IMG/VR virus record: IMGVR_UViG_3300031951_000398
Location: 1 to 41,676 of that record
Origin: a virus
Reading direction: 5' to 3' (one strand)
DNA: 41,676 nucleotides
The position numbers were made by a program, and so were the translations under genes. Shown here piece by piece: positions 13,088-20,916 of this stretch. The notes beneath the pieces were generated by a model. It did no database searches. It was given only the letters and a program-made list of their open reading frames with translations, and was not told the DNA's origin. How positions within the stretch are numbered: the first letter of the stretch is position 1; each line of letters starts with the position of its first letter.

Positions 13088-13973
13088 TGTTGAGGATGTG
13101 ATAAATTGCATGGTCTTTGCCTTTGAGTTCTACGTCGAAGAATACAGGCTTGCCATAGTTATTGGGTGAATTGACGGGCATCATAGCGTGTTTGCGCGTG
13201 TTGTCAATACCTTCTGAGTAATGAAACAAAGGAATTGTGGGCCAAGTGGAGTAGGCAAGGTGAAAATCTGCGGCGTCATCGTTACCGTGATTGCAGAACT
13301 GACGATGCAGAGAATCGTAGGTAATTGGAATGCCAGCAGGGACAAAAAAATATTTGTGCAAGTTGGAGACGGACCAAGTGCCACTGACGTTATCGTTCAC
13401 CTCTAGAACAAGACGAGAGCGAACATTGGCTGGCAAGCGATTGAAGTTAGAAAGAAAACGGGCAGAGATAACAGCAGGGTCGCCGTCTTGACGGCAATGA
13501 ATGTTGAGCGGTGAACGATAGTCAAGCGGAAGGTCGAGCAAGTCGAAAAGATCAGCGTGAGCAGTAAGGTCACGAATGCTGTTGGTGATGGCGGCGTCGT
13601 CGGTGCTGGTAAGAGTGATGAATTCTGAAGGATGCGCGGAGATGCGAACACCAGTGCGCTTGACGGTGGCGGCGATAGTGTCGAGAGCAGCGCGGAGGTC
13701 AGACCAATTGGGCAACTGGTCGAGACGAAGATTAACGTCAGGATGGTCGATGACAGGAGTAAGAGTGGACGACAAACGATAACCAGCAATGCCAGTGTCG
13801 GCACAGTGCTGAATGATGCGGTTGGTAACAACGAAGTTGTTGAGGATGCGGTCACTGAGAATGCGAATAGCGTCGGCACGAGGCAGCGACAAGAAACGAG
13901 TCAAGGTCATGGTCTGGAACTTGTGACCTTGCTCGGCAAGAACGTTGGAGATGCAGCAGAGTGCGAGTTGCAT
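13068..13973 (-). CDS. uvsE: UV-damage endonuclease (UvdE/UvsE family)
   Basis: The 301-residue protein has a TIM-barrel pattern and family motifs: LALCCISNVL at the start, CADTGIAGYRLSSTLTPVI, VRISAHPSEFITL, LVLEVNDNVSGTWS and DSLHRQFCNHG, with the His and Glu residues that bind the metal ions. The family nicks DNA 5' to UV photoproducts and other lesions, starting an alternative repair route. The length is normal. The gene is visibly richer in GC than its neighbours (34 of 60 bases at 13,561-13,620 against 13 of 60 at 14,101-14,160), which points to a separate origin. It overlaps the downstream gene by 20 bases. Confidence 0.9.
   Translation of the reverse strand: MQLALCCISNVLAEQGHKFQTMTLTRFLSLPRADAIRILSDRILNNFVVTNRIIQHCADTGIAGYRLSSTLTPVIDHPDVNLRLDQLPNWSDLRAALDTIAATVKRTGVRISAHPSEFITLTSTDDAAITNSIRDLTAHADLFDLLDLPLDYRSPLNIHCRQDGDPAVISARFLSNFNRLPANVRSRLVLEVNDNVSGTWSVSNLHKYFFVPAGIPITYDSLHRQFCNHGNDDAADFHLAYSTWPTIPLFHYSEGIDNTRKHAMMPVNSPNNYGKPVFFDVELKGKDHAIYHILNNANKNQ
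13180..13207 (-). promoter_or_regulatory. Promoter candidate inside uvsE, TTGACA-16-TATGAT
   Basis: On the minus strand TTGACA (13,202-13,207) is followed after 16 bases by TATGAT (13,180-13,185). It lies near the 3' end of uvsE and could start a transcript for the small genes and rIIA, rIIB downstream. The match is good, but being inside a GC-rich gene it could be chance. Confidence 0.4.
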
Positions 13974-14014
13974 GGTTCTACTGTGACACAGAATGCACAG
14001 GCGTCAAGAGTTTT

Positions 14015-14539
14015 TTAAGATTTAAAATCTTTCATCCCAAACTTACCGTCTTTGAAGAAAGCAAGCGTCTTTGACATTTGATCTGCATTAACGCACCAAT
14101 TATCCACTTGAGTATGTTTTTTATGATATTTTAATTGATCAAATTTTTTTCTTGAGATTGACCCAACGAATTCAACGGTAGTGTAATTCTTGTCGATTCT
14201 TGCCAGAATGTAAACCAAGGGATTTTTCTTTTGGTATTCTTCAAAAGGAATTTTTAATTCAATATCTTTATGGGGCCAAGTAGAAGCCTTAATCTCAACC
14301 CCATCAAAATCAATTTGATCTCCAAGATCATAGATATTGGTATCGATTTCTTGATCTGTTAAATCTGCGTAAGCGATTTCGACAGAGATACCGAGAATAT
14401 GCCAATAACAGCGTTCTTTTTTAATTTTGAACCTGTCTCTATTGCGAAACGATTCGTGTTTTGCGTTGTTGCGAGTCATGCCAAGTTTTTCAGCAAGTTC
14501 ACGCTGCTCCTTGGACAACTTATAAATATTATTAATCAT
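14015..14539 (-). CDS. Possible PD-(D/E)xK-type nuclease
   Basis: The 174-residue protein has a helical basic N-terminus (KLSKEQRELAEKLGMTRNNA) followed by a restriction-endonuclease-like core: GISVEIAYADLT, then DFDGVEIKASTW (an Asp, Glu-x-Lys arrangement), and VYILARI. The D...ExK pattern is the hallmark of PD-(D/E)xK nucleases, in which the acids bind metal. I saw no close family, so a nuclease is a proposal only. A palindrome-like or T4-type degradation role cannot be judged. It sits one base from the gene upstream. Confidence 0.5.
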   Translation of the reverse strand: MINNIYKLSKEQRELAEKLGMTRNNAKHESFRNRDRFKIKKERCYWHILGISVEIAYADLTDQEIDTNIYDLGDQIDFDGVEIKASTWPHKDIELKIPFEEYQKKNPLVYILARIDKNYTTVEFVGSISRKKFDQLKYHKKHTQVDNWCVNADQMSKTLAFFKDGKFGMKDFKS

Positions 14540-14791
14540 TTAAATAGTAATGATTGTTTTGCTCACTGAATCGCCGCATTGACCGCACTTTGGCCCAACT
14601 TCATGCGAATCGTATTGAAAATGCTCCATGATTCCTTCAAACGCCATATGATTATTAAGGACATGCTCTTTCACCTTTGCGAGAACATAATCAATAATTT
14701 TTGCTTTTTCTTCAGCAGGAAGATCGTGATATCGCTTCCCGTCCACAGAAAAATCATATGCGGTACACCCCTGACTGATCTCAAATTTCAT
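14540..14791 (-). CDS. Small CxxC protein, 83 residues
   Basis: This protein has a strand-rich start (EISQGCTAYDFSVDGKRYHD), a middle amphipathic helix, a His-rich MEHFQYDSHEVGPKCGQCGD segment and a final SKTIITI strand. The CxxC with nearby His residues could bind one zinc ion. No family was recognised. It is the first gene downstream of the cyclase and of the promoter candidate at 14,829-14,858. Confidence 0.55.
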   Translation of the reverse strand: MKFEISQGCTAYDFSVDGKRYHDLPAEEKAKIIDYVLAKVKEHVLNNHMAFEGIMEHFQYDSHEVGPKCGQCGDSVSKTIITI

Positions 14792-14813
14792 ACTTATTTG
14801 CGGTTAAGTTGTT

Positions 14814-16871
14814 CTACTTTGAAGTAGCAACATATACCCCATCCCAATTTTTTGTCAAGCCTTTTTCGCGCAATTCGCCGATTCTTTCTATCATCATGTC
14901 GTAATATTTTTTCAGTTCTGGGTTATTCTTCTTGAGGCTTTCGGCTAAGGTAATCGCATTGTCCCAGTTTTGGGCGCGGTAATCACAAATGAATCCATCG
15001 TGCATTCTGTAAATATGTTTTATTTTATCTTCATCGTGCTTGTTTTCAAGCACTGTGAATATTTTAACGCCTTCTTTCTTGCCCTTAACCGCAATCAAAT
15101 CTAATTCAAGTGTCTGGTAATCATTTTTGATATGCTCTGCGGTTCTGGGGCCAACTATGATTCTAACACCGTAAGGCTTAGATTGCCCTTCTAATCTAGA
15201 GGCGAGATTAACATGATCACCCAAGCAAGTGTAATCGAAACGCTGAGTGCTACCCATATTGCCAACGACAACGCTCCCAGTATTGATTCCGAGTCCCATG
15301 CCGAATGGCGGGACACCTTCTTTTGAGATTTCTTCATTGAAAGAGTCGAGACGTTTAAGCATCTCTAATGCTGTCTTTACAGCATTTTTCGCGTGATTAG
15401 CGTCATCAAGCGGCGCATTCCAGAACGCCATTTGAGCATCGCCAATGTACTTATCCAAAGTGCCATCGTTTTTCAATATCGATTCGGTCATTGCTGTCAT
15501 GTAGCGATTCATAATCATTGTTAAGCCTTGTACATTTTTACCATAGTGTTCTGAGATTGTAGTAAAGCCACGAACATCTGTGAACATGATAGAAAGCTCG
15601 CGTTCATCTCCACCTAAACGAAGCAAACCTGGGTTTTTTTGCAACTTCTCTACGAGTGCTGGCGCAAGATAAGTGCCGAATTGTTTTTTAATTAATTGTT
15701 TTTGTTTGAATTCGCTAATGAATCTCAAGAACGCGGATAACATGAACATCACTGATATTGCAATAATTATCCAACTGTAATCGAATAATTGCCCCTTGGA
15801 AAACGATACGAATCCGAATTTAATTGGCGCAGCCACCAAAGCAATATAAAAAAGCCCAGTCAACCAATAAGGGCCACTAATGAGTATTAATATTACGGCT
15901 AATCCTGCTAATGATCCATAAAGCAATTCATATAAATTAAATTGGCTAGGTCTTTCTAACCTAGCCTCATCTGCCAACATCTGAGCGGCGAACAATGGAA
16001 TTTCATATCCATATCTTATATTTACGGAGGTCGCAACAGTGTTTGATAACCCTTCAGCAGTCGGCGCAATCATAACAACTTTATCTTTAACTTTGCTCCA
16101 GTTGTGGTCGGCAAAAGATAATGAACTGAATTCATATTTAAAATTAATCCAGACGCGCCCATGCTCATCTGTTTTTATTGTTTTAAATTGCGGAATTCTA
16201 ACCGCATCTATTCCAGCTTGATTTATTCTTGCTTGATAGCTTGGGTCGCCAGCTAAAACACGAAGCATTTCAAGCGGTATAGTTGGATATATTTCTTTGT
16301 TTATTTGTACGATTAGCGGTAGCCTTCTAACTACACCGTCAACTTCTGGCGCAGTCAAAAGCATTCCAACGCCAGCCGCAGCTTCACCGAGTTGTTTCGT
16401 CGGACCAATCGCCGCATTATATTCAAATAACCATTCATTTATGCCCTCTCCAATTGTTGCGACGCCTCTTGGAACTGGTTGGCCTTTTCCTTTATTTGCC
16501 GCAGACTGACTCAAGATTACAGGGTAAGTTTTTAACACTTCTGTTAGTTCATCATCTCCATTGAATCGATCTTTCTCCGCAAAGATCACTGGCAGCACAA
16601 CTAACTGAGCTTGGTTATCGAATGCTTTTTTGATTGCTTTTGCAATAACTTGTCTTGGAAAGGGCCATTGACCTTCTTTCTCCAAAGTTTTTTCGTCTAT
16701 TTCCACTACAATAATATTTTCACTTATTTGCTTTGGTTGAGTTCGTTGATAATAATCAATAGTCTTGAGTCTGGCGGTCTCAATAAAAAATGGATCGTTT
16801 ATGCGCAGCACAACAAGTCCAATCAGCACAGCGAATGAAAATAAAAAAGAATATAATTTATATTTGCTCAT
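14814..16871 (-). CDS. Adenylate cyclase with CHASE2 sensor domain
   Basis: 685 residues. A first membrane helix (about 5-24) leads to a CHASE2 domain (about 30-295, with RLKTIDYYQR, VVEIDEKTLEKEGQWPFPR and GVVRRLPLIV), then three membrane helices (about 310-390) and a class III cyclase domain (about 420-610). MFTDVRGFTT supplies the first metal Asp, LDKYIGDAQMAFW the adenine-specifying Lys and second Asp, and FDYTCLGDHVNLASRLE the second specificity residue and the transition-state Asn and Arg. The residue pattern indicates ATP rather than GTP as substrate. It is the last gene of the curli-like operon and overlaps the FecR gene by ATGA. CHASE2 senses unknown periplasmic signals. Confidence 0.93.
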   Translation of the reverse strand: MSKYKLYSFLFSFAVLIGLVVLRINDPFFIETARLKTIDYYQRTQPKQISENIIVVEIDEKTLEKEGQWPFPRQVIAKAIKKAFDNQAQLVVLPVIFAEKDRFNGDDELTEVLKTYPVILSQSAANKGKGQPVPRGVATIGEGINEWLFEYNAAIGPTKQLGEAAAGVGMLLTAPEVDGVVRRLPLIVQINKEIYPTIPLEMLRVLAGDPSYQARINQAGIDAVRIPQFKTIKTDEHGRVWINFKYEFSSLSFADHNWSKVKDKVVMIAPTAEGLSNTVATSVNIRYGYEIPLFAAQMLADEARLERPSQFNLYELLYGSLAGLAVILILISGPYWLTGLFYIALVAAPIKFGFVSFSKGQLFDYSWIIIAISVMFMLSAFLRFISEFKQKQLIKKQFGTYLAPALVEKLQKNPGLLRLGGDERELSIMFTDVRGFTTISEHYGKNVQGLTMIMNRYMTAMTESILKNDGTLDKYIGDAQMAFWNAPLDDANHAKNAVKTALEMLKRLDSFNEEISKEGVPPFGMGLGINTGSVVVGNMGSTQRFDYTCLGDHVNLASRLEGQSKPYGVRIIVGPRTAEHIKNDYQTLELDLIAVKGKKEGVKIFTVLENKHDEDKIKHIYRMHDGFICDYRAQNWDNAITLAESLKKNNPELKKYYDMMIERIGELREKGLTKNWDGVYVATSK
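14829..14858 (-). promoter_or_regulatory. Promoter candidate at cyclase 3' end, TTGACA-18-TATGTT
   Basis: Minus strand: TTGACA (14,853-14,858), 18-base spacer, TATGTT (14,829-14,834). It lies in the last codons of the cyclase gene and would serve the two small genes starting at 14,791, with a leader of about 30 bases. Confidence 0.4.
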
Positions 16872-18010
16872 TTTTGAATAATGTTTACTTTTGATTTCTC
16901 TCCAAAATTTAATACATAAGGTTCGCCGTTTACATTGACGCTCACGTTGTCGCCAAGTCTAGCGGTATAAACTATTACGCTTTTTTCTGTTCGTAATTCA
17001 AGTGTGGCAGTTTTGCCATCATTTGACTTAAATCCTTTGCTAACTGCTACATTAGGAGTTAATGTTGCTGTGGGCTGAACAATAGCTGGGGCAGTTTGAT
17101 TTGATTTAGCTATTGCTTCCTCTGCCGCAGCTTGAACAACTTGGGGCTGGATTGCATTGATATCCAGTTTAGTTTCTGGAACTTGCACTGGCGTTTCAGT
17201 TGTTGCGGTTTGTGCAACTACTGCTTCTGCTGGAGCTTCACTAGGCTTATCTACTTGAGCAACTTCAGTTTTGCCCTCTTTCTTTTTATTTGGCTCGTCA
17301 TCTTTCTTTCCGTCATCAGTTTTTTCTTTGCCTTCTTTCTTTGTAGTTTTGCTGCCTTGAGTAACTGATTTTGGGGACTCAAGCAAAATCATATTATTGA
17401 TTTTTGATTCATCTTGGAAATTTAAAATAACAGGTTGAGTGGGGGCATTGAATCCAGAGCTAACAAATGTTGCTTGGTAAGGTTGGTTCATGACAACTTT
17501 GCCCCCAGCATTCTCCACTTCAATAGATCCTACAACTGGCTTTATGCCAGATGCTAGTGGGATGGACGGCAAAAGAACAATTAAACTCTTGCCGTCCTCC
17601 GATACTGTCATTGAAAAGTCCGTGCCTCTTACAGAAACAACTGCTGTAGGAGTTTGAACTTTTATGTTTTCTCTGCTATTCTTTGCTATTAATCCTGACG
17701 CATATCTAACTGTGCCAGATGTTGCTTTCATGTTCAGTTTGCCTTTACCACTGGCAGGGTCATAGACAAACTCGTCTATCCTCAACTTGGAAAACTCTGT
17801 AATTTGAACTTTGGTATTGTCTTCAAAGGTAATGCCAGCGCGACCTCGCAATGTTTCTATAACGTCATTCATTTCGACGCCAACGCTGACTTTACCTTCA
17901 ATCTTTTCGGTCTTTCTGGTTATTTGTGTCGGCCCAGTTATTTCAGTAAGTTGACCAGAAGAGGCGAAGCAAGATAAAGCCGCTAATAAAAATATAGCGG
18001 CTATTCTCAT
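16868..18010 (-). CDS. FecR-domain exported protein
   Basis: 380 residues. A signal peptide (MRIAAIFLLAALSCFASSG) precedes a FecR domain (about 25-145) with AGITFEDNTKVQITEFSKLR and ENIKVQTPTAVVSVRGTDFS, the most typical block. A Lys and Glu-rich, then Ala, Pro and Gln-rich linker (about 215-300) follows, ending in a short beta domain. Periplasmic FecR domains pass signals to or stabilise other envelope proteins; in many bacteria they occur next to CHASE2 cyclases. Here it is the fourth gene of the operon, between the curlin-like and cyclase genes. It has no membrane anchor like classical FecR, so it is likely periplasmic and free. Confidence 0.85.
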   Translation of the reverse strand: MRIAAIFLLAALSCFASSGQLTEITGPTQITRKTEKIEGKVSVGVEMNDVIETLRGRAGITFEDNTKVQITEFSKLRIDEFVYDPASGKGKLNMKATSGTVRYASGLIAKNSRENIKVQTPTAVVSVRGTDFSMTVSEDGKSLIVLLPSIPLASGIKPVVGSIEVENAGGKVVMNQPYQATFVSSGFNAPTQPVILNFQDESKINNMILLESPKSVTQGSKTTKKEGKEKTDDGKKDDEPNKKKEGKTEVAQVDKPSEAPAEAVVAQTATTETPVQVPETKLDINAIQPQVVQAAAEEAIAKSNQTAPAIVQPTATLTPNVAVSKGFKSNDGKTATLELRTEKSVIVYTARLGDNVSVNVNGEPYVLNFGEKSKVNIIQK

Positions 18011-18816
18011 TAATTAGTCGGTGGGGCAATTGTTGCTGTTGTTTGAGCCGCTCCAGCGACACCGTTTTGGTTATTGCTATTCAATGTCATCAATGGTGAA
18101 AAAGCTGTAGTGGTCTGAACAATGCGAACAGTATTGTTGCTACCAGTTAAATTATAATTAAAAAGCTGTTTCTCTAAGCCAGCTTGGTAAATAGTCAAAT
18201 CATTAGATCCACCTGTGATTGTAACAGTTTGTTCATGACCATCTTTAGTCGCTGTACCACCAGCCACTAAACCAATTTGGGTAGACTTAATTGTATTTGA
18301 ACTGCCAGTTACTTCGTAATCAATATAATTATATTTACCATTCTCGATGCCGAATTTAAATACGTTTGAGTTGCCAGTTACATTGAACTTAAAGTCGCTG
18401 TAACTAACGGTGGCTTTTGACGTATCTGTATCAGATGTATGGTCAACGGTAACATCTTTATTGAGCAGGAATGAATTATTGTTTCCGTTAAAAAGCAAGT
18501 TCATATTGTTGTTTGATCCGCTCATAAAAATCTTTTGAGTATTCGCGTTGCCATTAAATACCGAAACTAATTTTAGATTGTTTGCATCGATAATTGAGAA
18601 ATCCGTATTGTTGTTATTTCCCATTTGTCTCATTTCAAAAAGGATGTTATCTCCAGTGATATTACTGGGTGTTTGAGACGAACCTACTTTATTGAGAGAT
18701 CCAACCTGTACAAAGGTTGTATTTCCCGAGGTTGTAATCTGATTAACGTAAAGCTGGTTCTGCCCGAAGGCGAGGGAAACCAACGTTACGAATAACGCGA
18801 TCAGTTTAATCTTCAT
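18010..18816 (-). CDS. Curlin-like exported repeat protein
   Basis: 268 residues. An Ala-ended signal peptide (residues 1-18, MKIKLIALFVTLVSLAFG) is followed by irregular curlin-like repeats in which a GxxN turn is flanked by alternating polar and hydrophobic residues, often with Q near the end: VTGSSNTIKSTQIG, ITGGSNDLTIYQAG, LTGSNNTVRIVQT and others. Asn, Thr, Ser and Gly are enriched and Cys is absent, as in amyloid subunits. Family members cross the outer membrane through CsgG and polymerise on the surface. It overlaps csgG by 11 bases and meets the FecR gene at one base. Whether it forms fibres cannot be decided here. Confidence 0.8.
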   Translation of the reverse strand: MKIKLIALFVTLVSLAFGQNQLYVNQITTSGNTTFVQVGSLNKVGSSQTPSNITGDNILFEMRQMGNNNNTDFSIIDANNLKLVSVFNGNANTQKIFMSGSNNNMNLLFNGNNNSFLLNKDVTVDHTSDTDTSKATVSYSDFKFNVTGNSNVFKFGIENGKYNYIDYEVTGSSNTIKSTQIGLVAGGTATKDGHEQTVTITGGSNDLTIYQAGLEKQLFNYNLTGSNNTVRIVQTTTAFSPLMTLNSNNQNGVAGAAQTTATIAPPTN

Positions 18817-19609
18817 TGTTTTGGGGTTGAGGTTTTAGTTTCCAAAGTTTACACTCTTGGCCTTGTTTAATGATTTCTATTACTGCTTGTTCTATCGCAC
18901 TTCTAACCGCAATAGTATTAGGTTCGTTTGCAGTGAAACCAAGCTCTGATTCTGCTGGTGTTACTCCGTGTTCGTAAAATTTAAACAAGTTGCCCGAAGC
19001 TGCCACACTGGAAATTGTTTTTGTAACTGCAACACTCAGAATGATTTCGCCAGTTTGTACACTGACAAATCGTAATGAAACAGTTACAACATCTTTGCGA
19101 TATTGGGTGCTGCCAGATATACCAAGAAGGCTGGCACCGGCACCACCAGTTAAGATATTAGTATCGTAGCCAATAATTCCTCCTTCTGCAATTATGCCCG
19201 CAAATAACATTGGCATCAGTTTTTCTGCGTCTTTGCCTTGAAATGACTCTCTGGTTTGATTTATAAGTTGACGCTCTCTTATAACATTATCTAAATTAGA
19301 GCGTTCCAAAACTTGGAACCATTTGCCATCTCCTGCAATTCGCAAAGCATCTATGAGCCAACTTTCTGCGCCTTGAGTTACTGCTGACGAAAAGGAGGCG
19401 TAGGCGTCAACTGTTTTACGTTGTCCAGTTTTATCGGCAAACGCATAAACTGCGATTGTCATTCTGGGGTTGTCTGGCTCAGGTAAATTTTTAAGCTGCT
19501 CTTCAAGCGGAGAAGTCTGCAACTTGGGCAAAGTTATGATAGCTGGCTTCTCTGGCAGAGAGGCGCATCCAACTAGACTAAGCAATAAAAGGCTTGCCAG
19601 CCATTTCAT
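18806..19609 (-). CDS. csgG: CsgG-like outer-membrane secretion lipoprotein
   Basis: 267 residues. The lipobox LVGC (about residues 12-15) after a hydrophobic start marks a lipoprotein. The CsgG family region follows: RMTIAVYAFADKTGQRK, then SWLIDALRIAGDGKWFQVLE, RSNLDNVIRERQLI and GIIAEGGIIGYDTN, with the membrane-hairpin region after residue 150 and VVTVSLRFVSVQTGEIILSV. The length is close to E. coli CsgG (277 residues). The family forms nine-fold outer-membrane pores for curlin subunits. The start shares a base with the csgF-like stop (TAATG). Confidence 0.93.
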   Translation of the reverse strand: MKWLASLLLLSLVGCASLPEKPAIITLPKLQTSPLEEQLKNLPEPDNPRMTIAVYAFADKTGQRKTVDAYASFSSAVTQGAESWLIDALRIAGDGKWFQVLERSNLDNVIRERQLINQTRESFQGKDAEKLMPMLFAGIIAEGGIIGYDTNILTGGAGASLLGISGSTQYRKDVVTVSLRFVSVQTGEIILSVAVTKTISSVAASGNLFKFYEHGVTPAESELGFTANEPNTIAVRSAIEQAVIEIIKQGQECKLWKLKPQPQNNED

Positions 19610-20061
19610 TAAGGAGTTGGAGCTAAGACGCCAACAGGAACTTGTATTTGAGTTGTGTTTCCTGTGGCGGGGTCAACAATAAAAAGAGTAACCATATCTC
19701 CGTTTTTCTGCCATGTAACAGTCGCTCCTCCTTGTAAATTAATTATCCCAAAATTTGCGCCTCCTGCGTTAAAAATTTGATCGGTAACTTGAGAAGCAAG
19801 CTGAGAGTAAATTCTTGCCTGTAAGTTGTTTATAAAATTATTTAATGGAGTGTTTTGAGATTGTATTTTTTCTTGTTCAAGCTCTGCTTTGGCAATATCT
19901 TTTATCGATTGTTTTCTGGTTCTAGCTAAATTTTCAATCGTAATAATGTGACCAGAAAAATTTACTCCATTAAACGCTGGAGATTTAAAAGAATAAACCA
20001 TGTCACTGCCAAATGCGTTGGTAGCGCAAACTAAAAAGAGTAATATTTTAGCGAGATTCAC
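19609..20061 (-). CDS. csgF: CsgF-like curli assembly factor
   Basis: 150 residues. A signal peptide (MNLAKILLFLVCATNAFGS) is followed by MVYSFKSPAFNGVNFSGHII, which matches the CsgF N-terminal motif that caps the CsgG pore, a helical middle, and a C-terminal beta region with GDMVTLFIVDPATGNTTQIQVP. The family protein sits at the pore exit and links it to the growing fibre. The length is close to E. coli CsgF (138). The start is GTG at 20,059-20,061, with no other good choice before the signal peptide. It is the first gene of the operon, and no csgE-like gene was seen. Confidence 0.88.
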   Translation of the reverse strand: MNLAKILLFLVCATNAFGSDMVYSFKSPAFNGVNFSGHIITIENLARTRKQSIKDIAKAELEQEKIQSQNTPLNNFINNLQARIYSQLASQVTDQIFNAGGANFGIINLQGGATVTWQKNGDMVTLFIVDPATGNTTQIQVPVGVLAPTP

Positions 20062-20067
20062 TAAAAG

Positions 20068-20073
20068 ATATTA
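20068..20073 (-). promoter_or_regulatory. -10-like box before the curli-like operon
   Basis: TAATAT on the minus strand ends six bases before the GTG of the csgF-like gene. The surroundings are very AT-rich, but I see no good -35 box at 16-18 bases. It resembles the -10 box at 1,177, also close to a start codon. The operon may need an activator, or may be read from upstream genes. Confidence 0.3.
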
Positions 20074-20077
20074 CACT

Positions 20078-20728
20078 TTATTCTTTTTTAAATTGATAAA
20101 AGTAATCCCAATTGTCACCGGCAATCCATTTGCCTTCTCCTTCGCAGGTAAACTCTTGAGTAAAGACTTGCCAATCAGGTTTCTCTAACTTTTTAGAGAT
20201 AAAAGCCCCACCATCTTTCCATACAACTCTGTTATTTGGTTGCAAAAACAATTGGTTTACAGGCTTGCCATCTTTATCTTTCAGCCCCCAAATAACATGA
20301 CCACACTTATGACCGCCAGCCATTTCAGAGTATCCGTAAGAAGCGTCTGGATTGTCGCGCCAGTCAATAGTAAAAAGATATTTACCCTCGACCCACTCAT
20401 GGTTCTTTAGCTGAATATTAACTCTCGCATTTTTATGATACTCCCATCGGGTAACTGAAATGTCATAAGAGAAACAGTCCCACAACTGCAACCAATCTAA
20501 GGGTAAATTAGAATGTTGTGGCTCGTTTACCAAAAAATGAATTGGAACACGATCATGACGCGAGCCATATTCCGTCATGACTTGAAACGTTAAACATCTT
20601 CTGGTTAAGCTGGTAACCCCAAAAACTTCACAAAGAACGTATTCTGTTTTTTTGTTCTCGTTGTTATAGAGGAAGTCGCTTTTTAAATAAGCTGGAAATA
20701 CAGGGATGTTTGCATTAAGGTGAGGCAT
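20078..20728 (-). CDS. Conserved hypothetical, 216 residues
   Basis: The protein is beta-rich and aromatic. Segments resemble a hypothetical protein seen in marine phages: KYLFTIDWRDNPDASYGYSE, GHKCGHVIWGLKDKDGKPVN and QLFLQPNNRVVWKDGG. There is no signal peptide. It ends 16 bases before the csgF-like start but does not look like CsgE. The role is unknown. It overlaps the upstream 62-residue gene by TAATG. Confidence 0.65.
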   Translation of the reverse strand: MPHLNANIPVFPAYLKSDFLYNNENKKTEYVLCEVFGVTSLTRRCLTFQVMTEYGSRHDRVPIHFLVNEPQHSNLPLDWLQLWDCFSYDISVTRWEYHKNARVNIQLKNHEWVEGKYLFTIDWRDNPDASYGYSEMAGGHKCGHVIWGLKDKDGKPVNQLFLQPNNRVVWKDGGAFISKKLEKPDWQVFTQEFTCEGEGKWIAGDNWDYFYQFKKE

Positions 20729-20916
20729 TATTGTTCGTCGTAATATTCGTTTAATTGTTCATTAGCAGAACGCTTTCTTTTTTTATTGGAATATGATCTA
20801 TTATTTTCGCAATACTTGCAAGAACCATGATTCCTGCAACTCCGATCAAAACTTTTTGATCCTTGATACGGTTTTCTTTTTTCCTTGCCGTGCTTTATTG
20901 CTTTTTCTAGGCTCAT
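20728..20916 (-). CDS. Small basic phage protein, 62 residues
   Basis: The protein begins MSLEKAIKHGKEKRKPYQGS and contains a CRNHGSCKYCENNR cysteine-histidine knuckle, which would bind one zinc ion. Short phage proteins of this type are common and of unknown function. Its first 71 bases overlap the end of the 227-residue gene upstream in another frame, an unusually long overlap. The match to a known small-protein pattern makes it real in my view. Confidence 0.65.
   Translation of the reverse strand: MSLEKAIKHGKEKRKPYQGSKSFDRSCRNHGSCKYCENNRSYSNKKRKRSANEQLNEYYDEQ

Noticed and set aside
13403-14018. Long frames on both strands over uvsE
   Set aside because: GC-rich codons leave extra frames open. 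The Leu, Thr, Ser-rich and Val, Asp, Arg-rich products are not protein-like, and uvsE itself has family motifs.
14810-14827. CTACTT/AAGTAG palindrome at the cyclase stop as a terminator
   Set aside because: Six base pairs with a two-base loop and no T-run after it on the minus strand; it is probably coding chance.
20078-20728. The 216-residue gene before the curli-like operon as CsgE
   Set aside because: It has no signal peptide, is longer than CsgE and its aromatic blocks resemble a phage hypothetical family instead.
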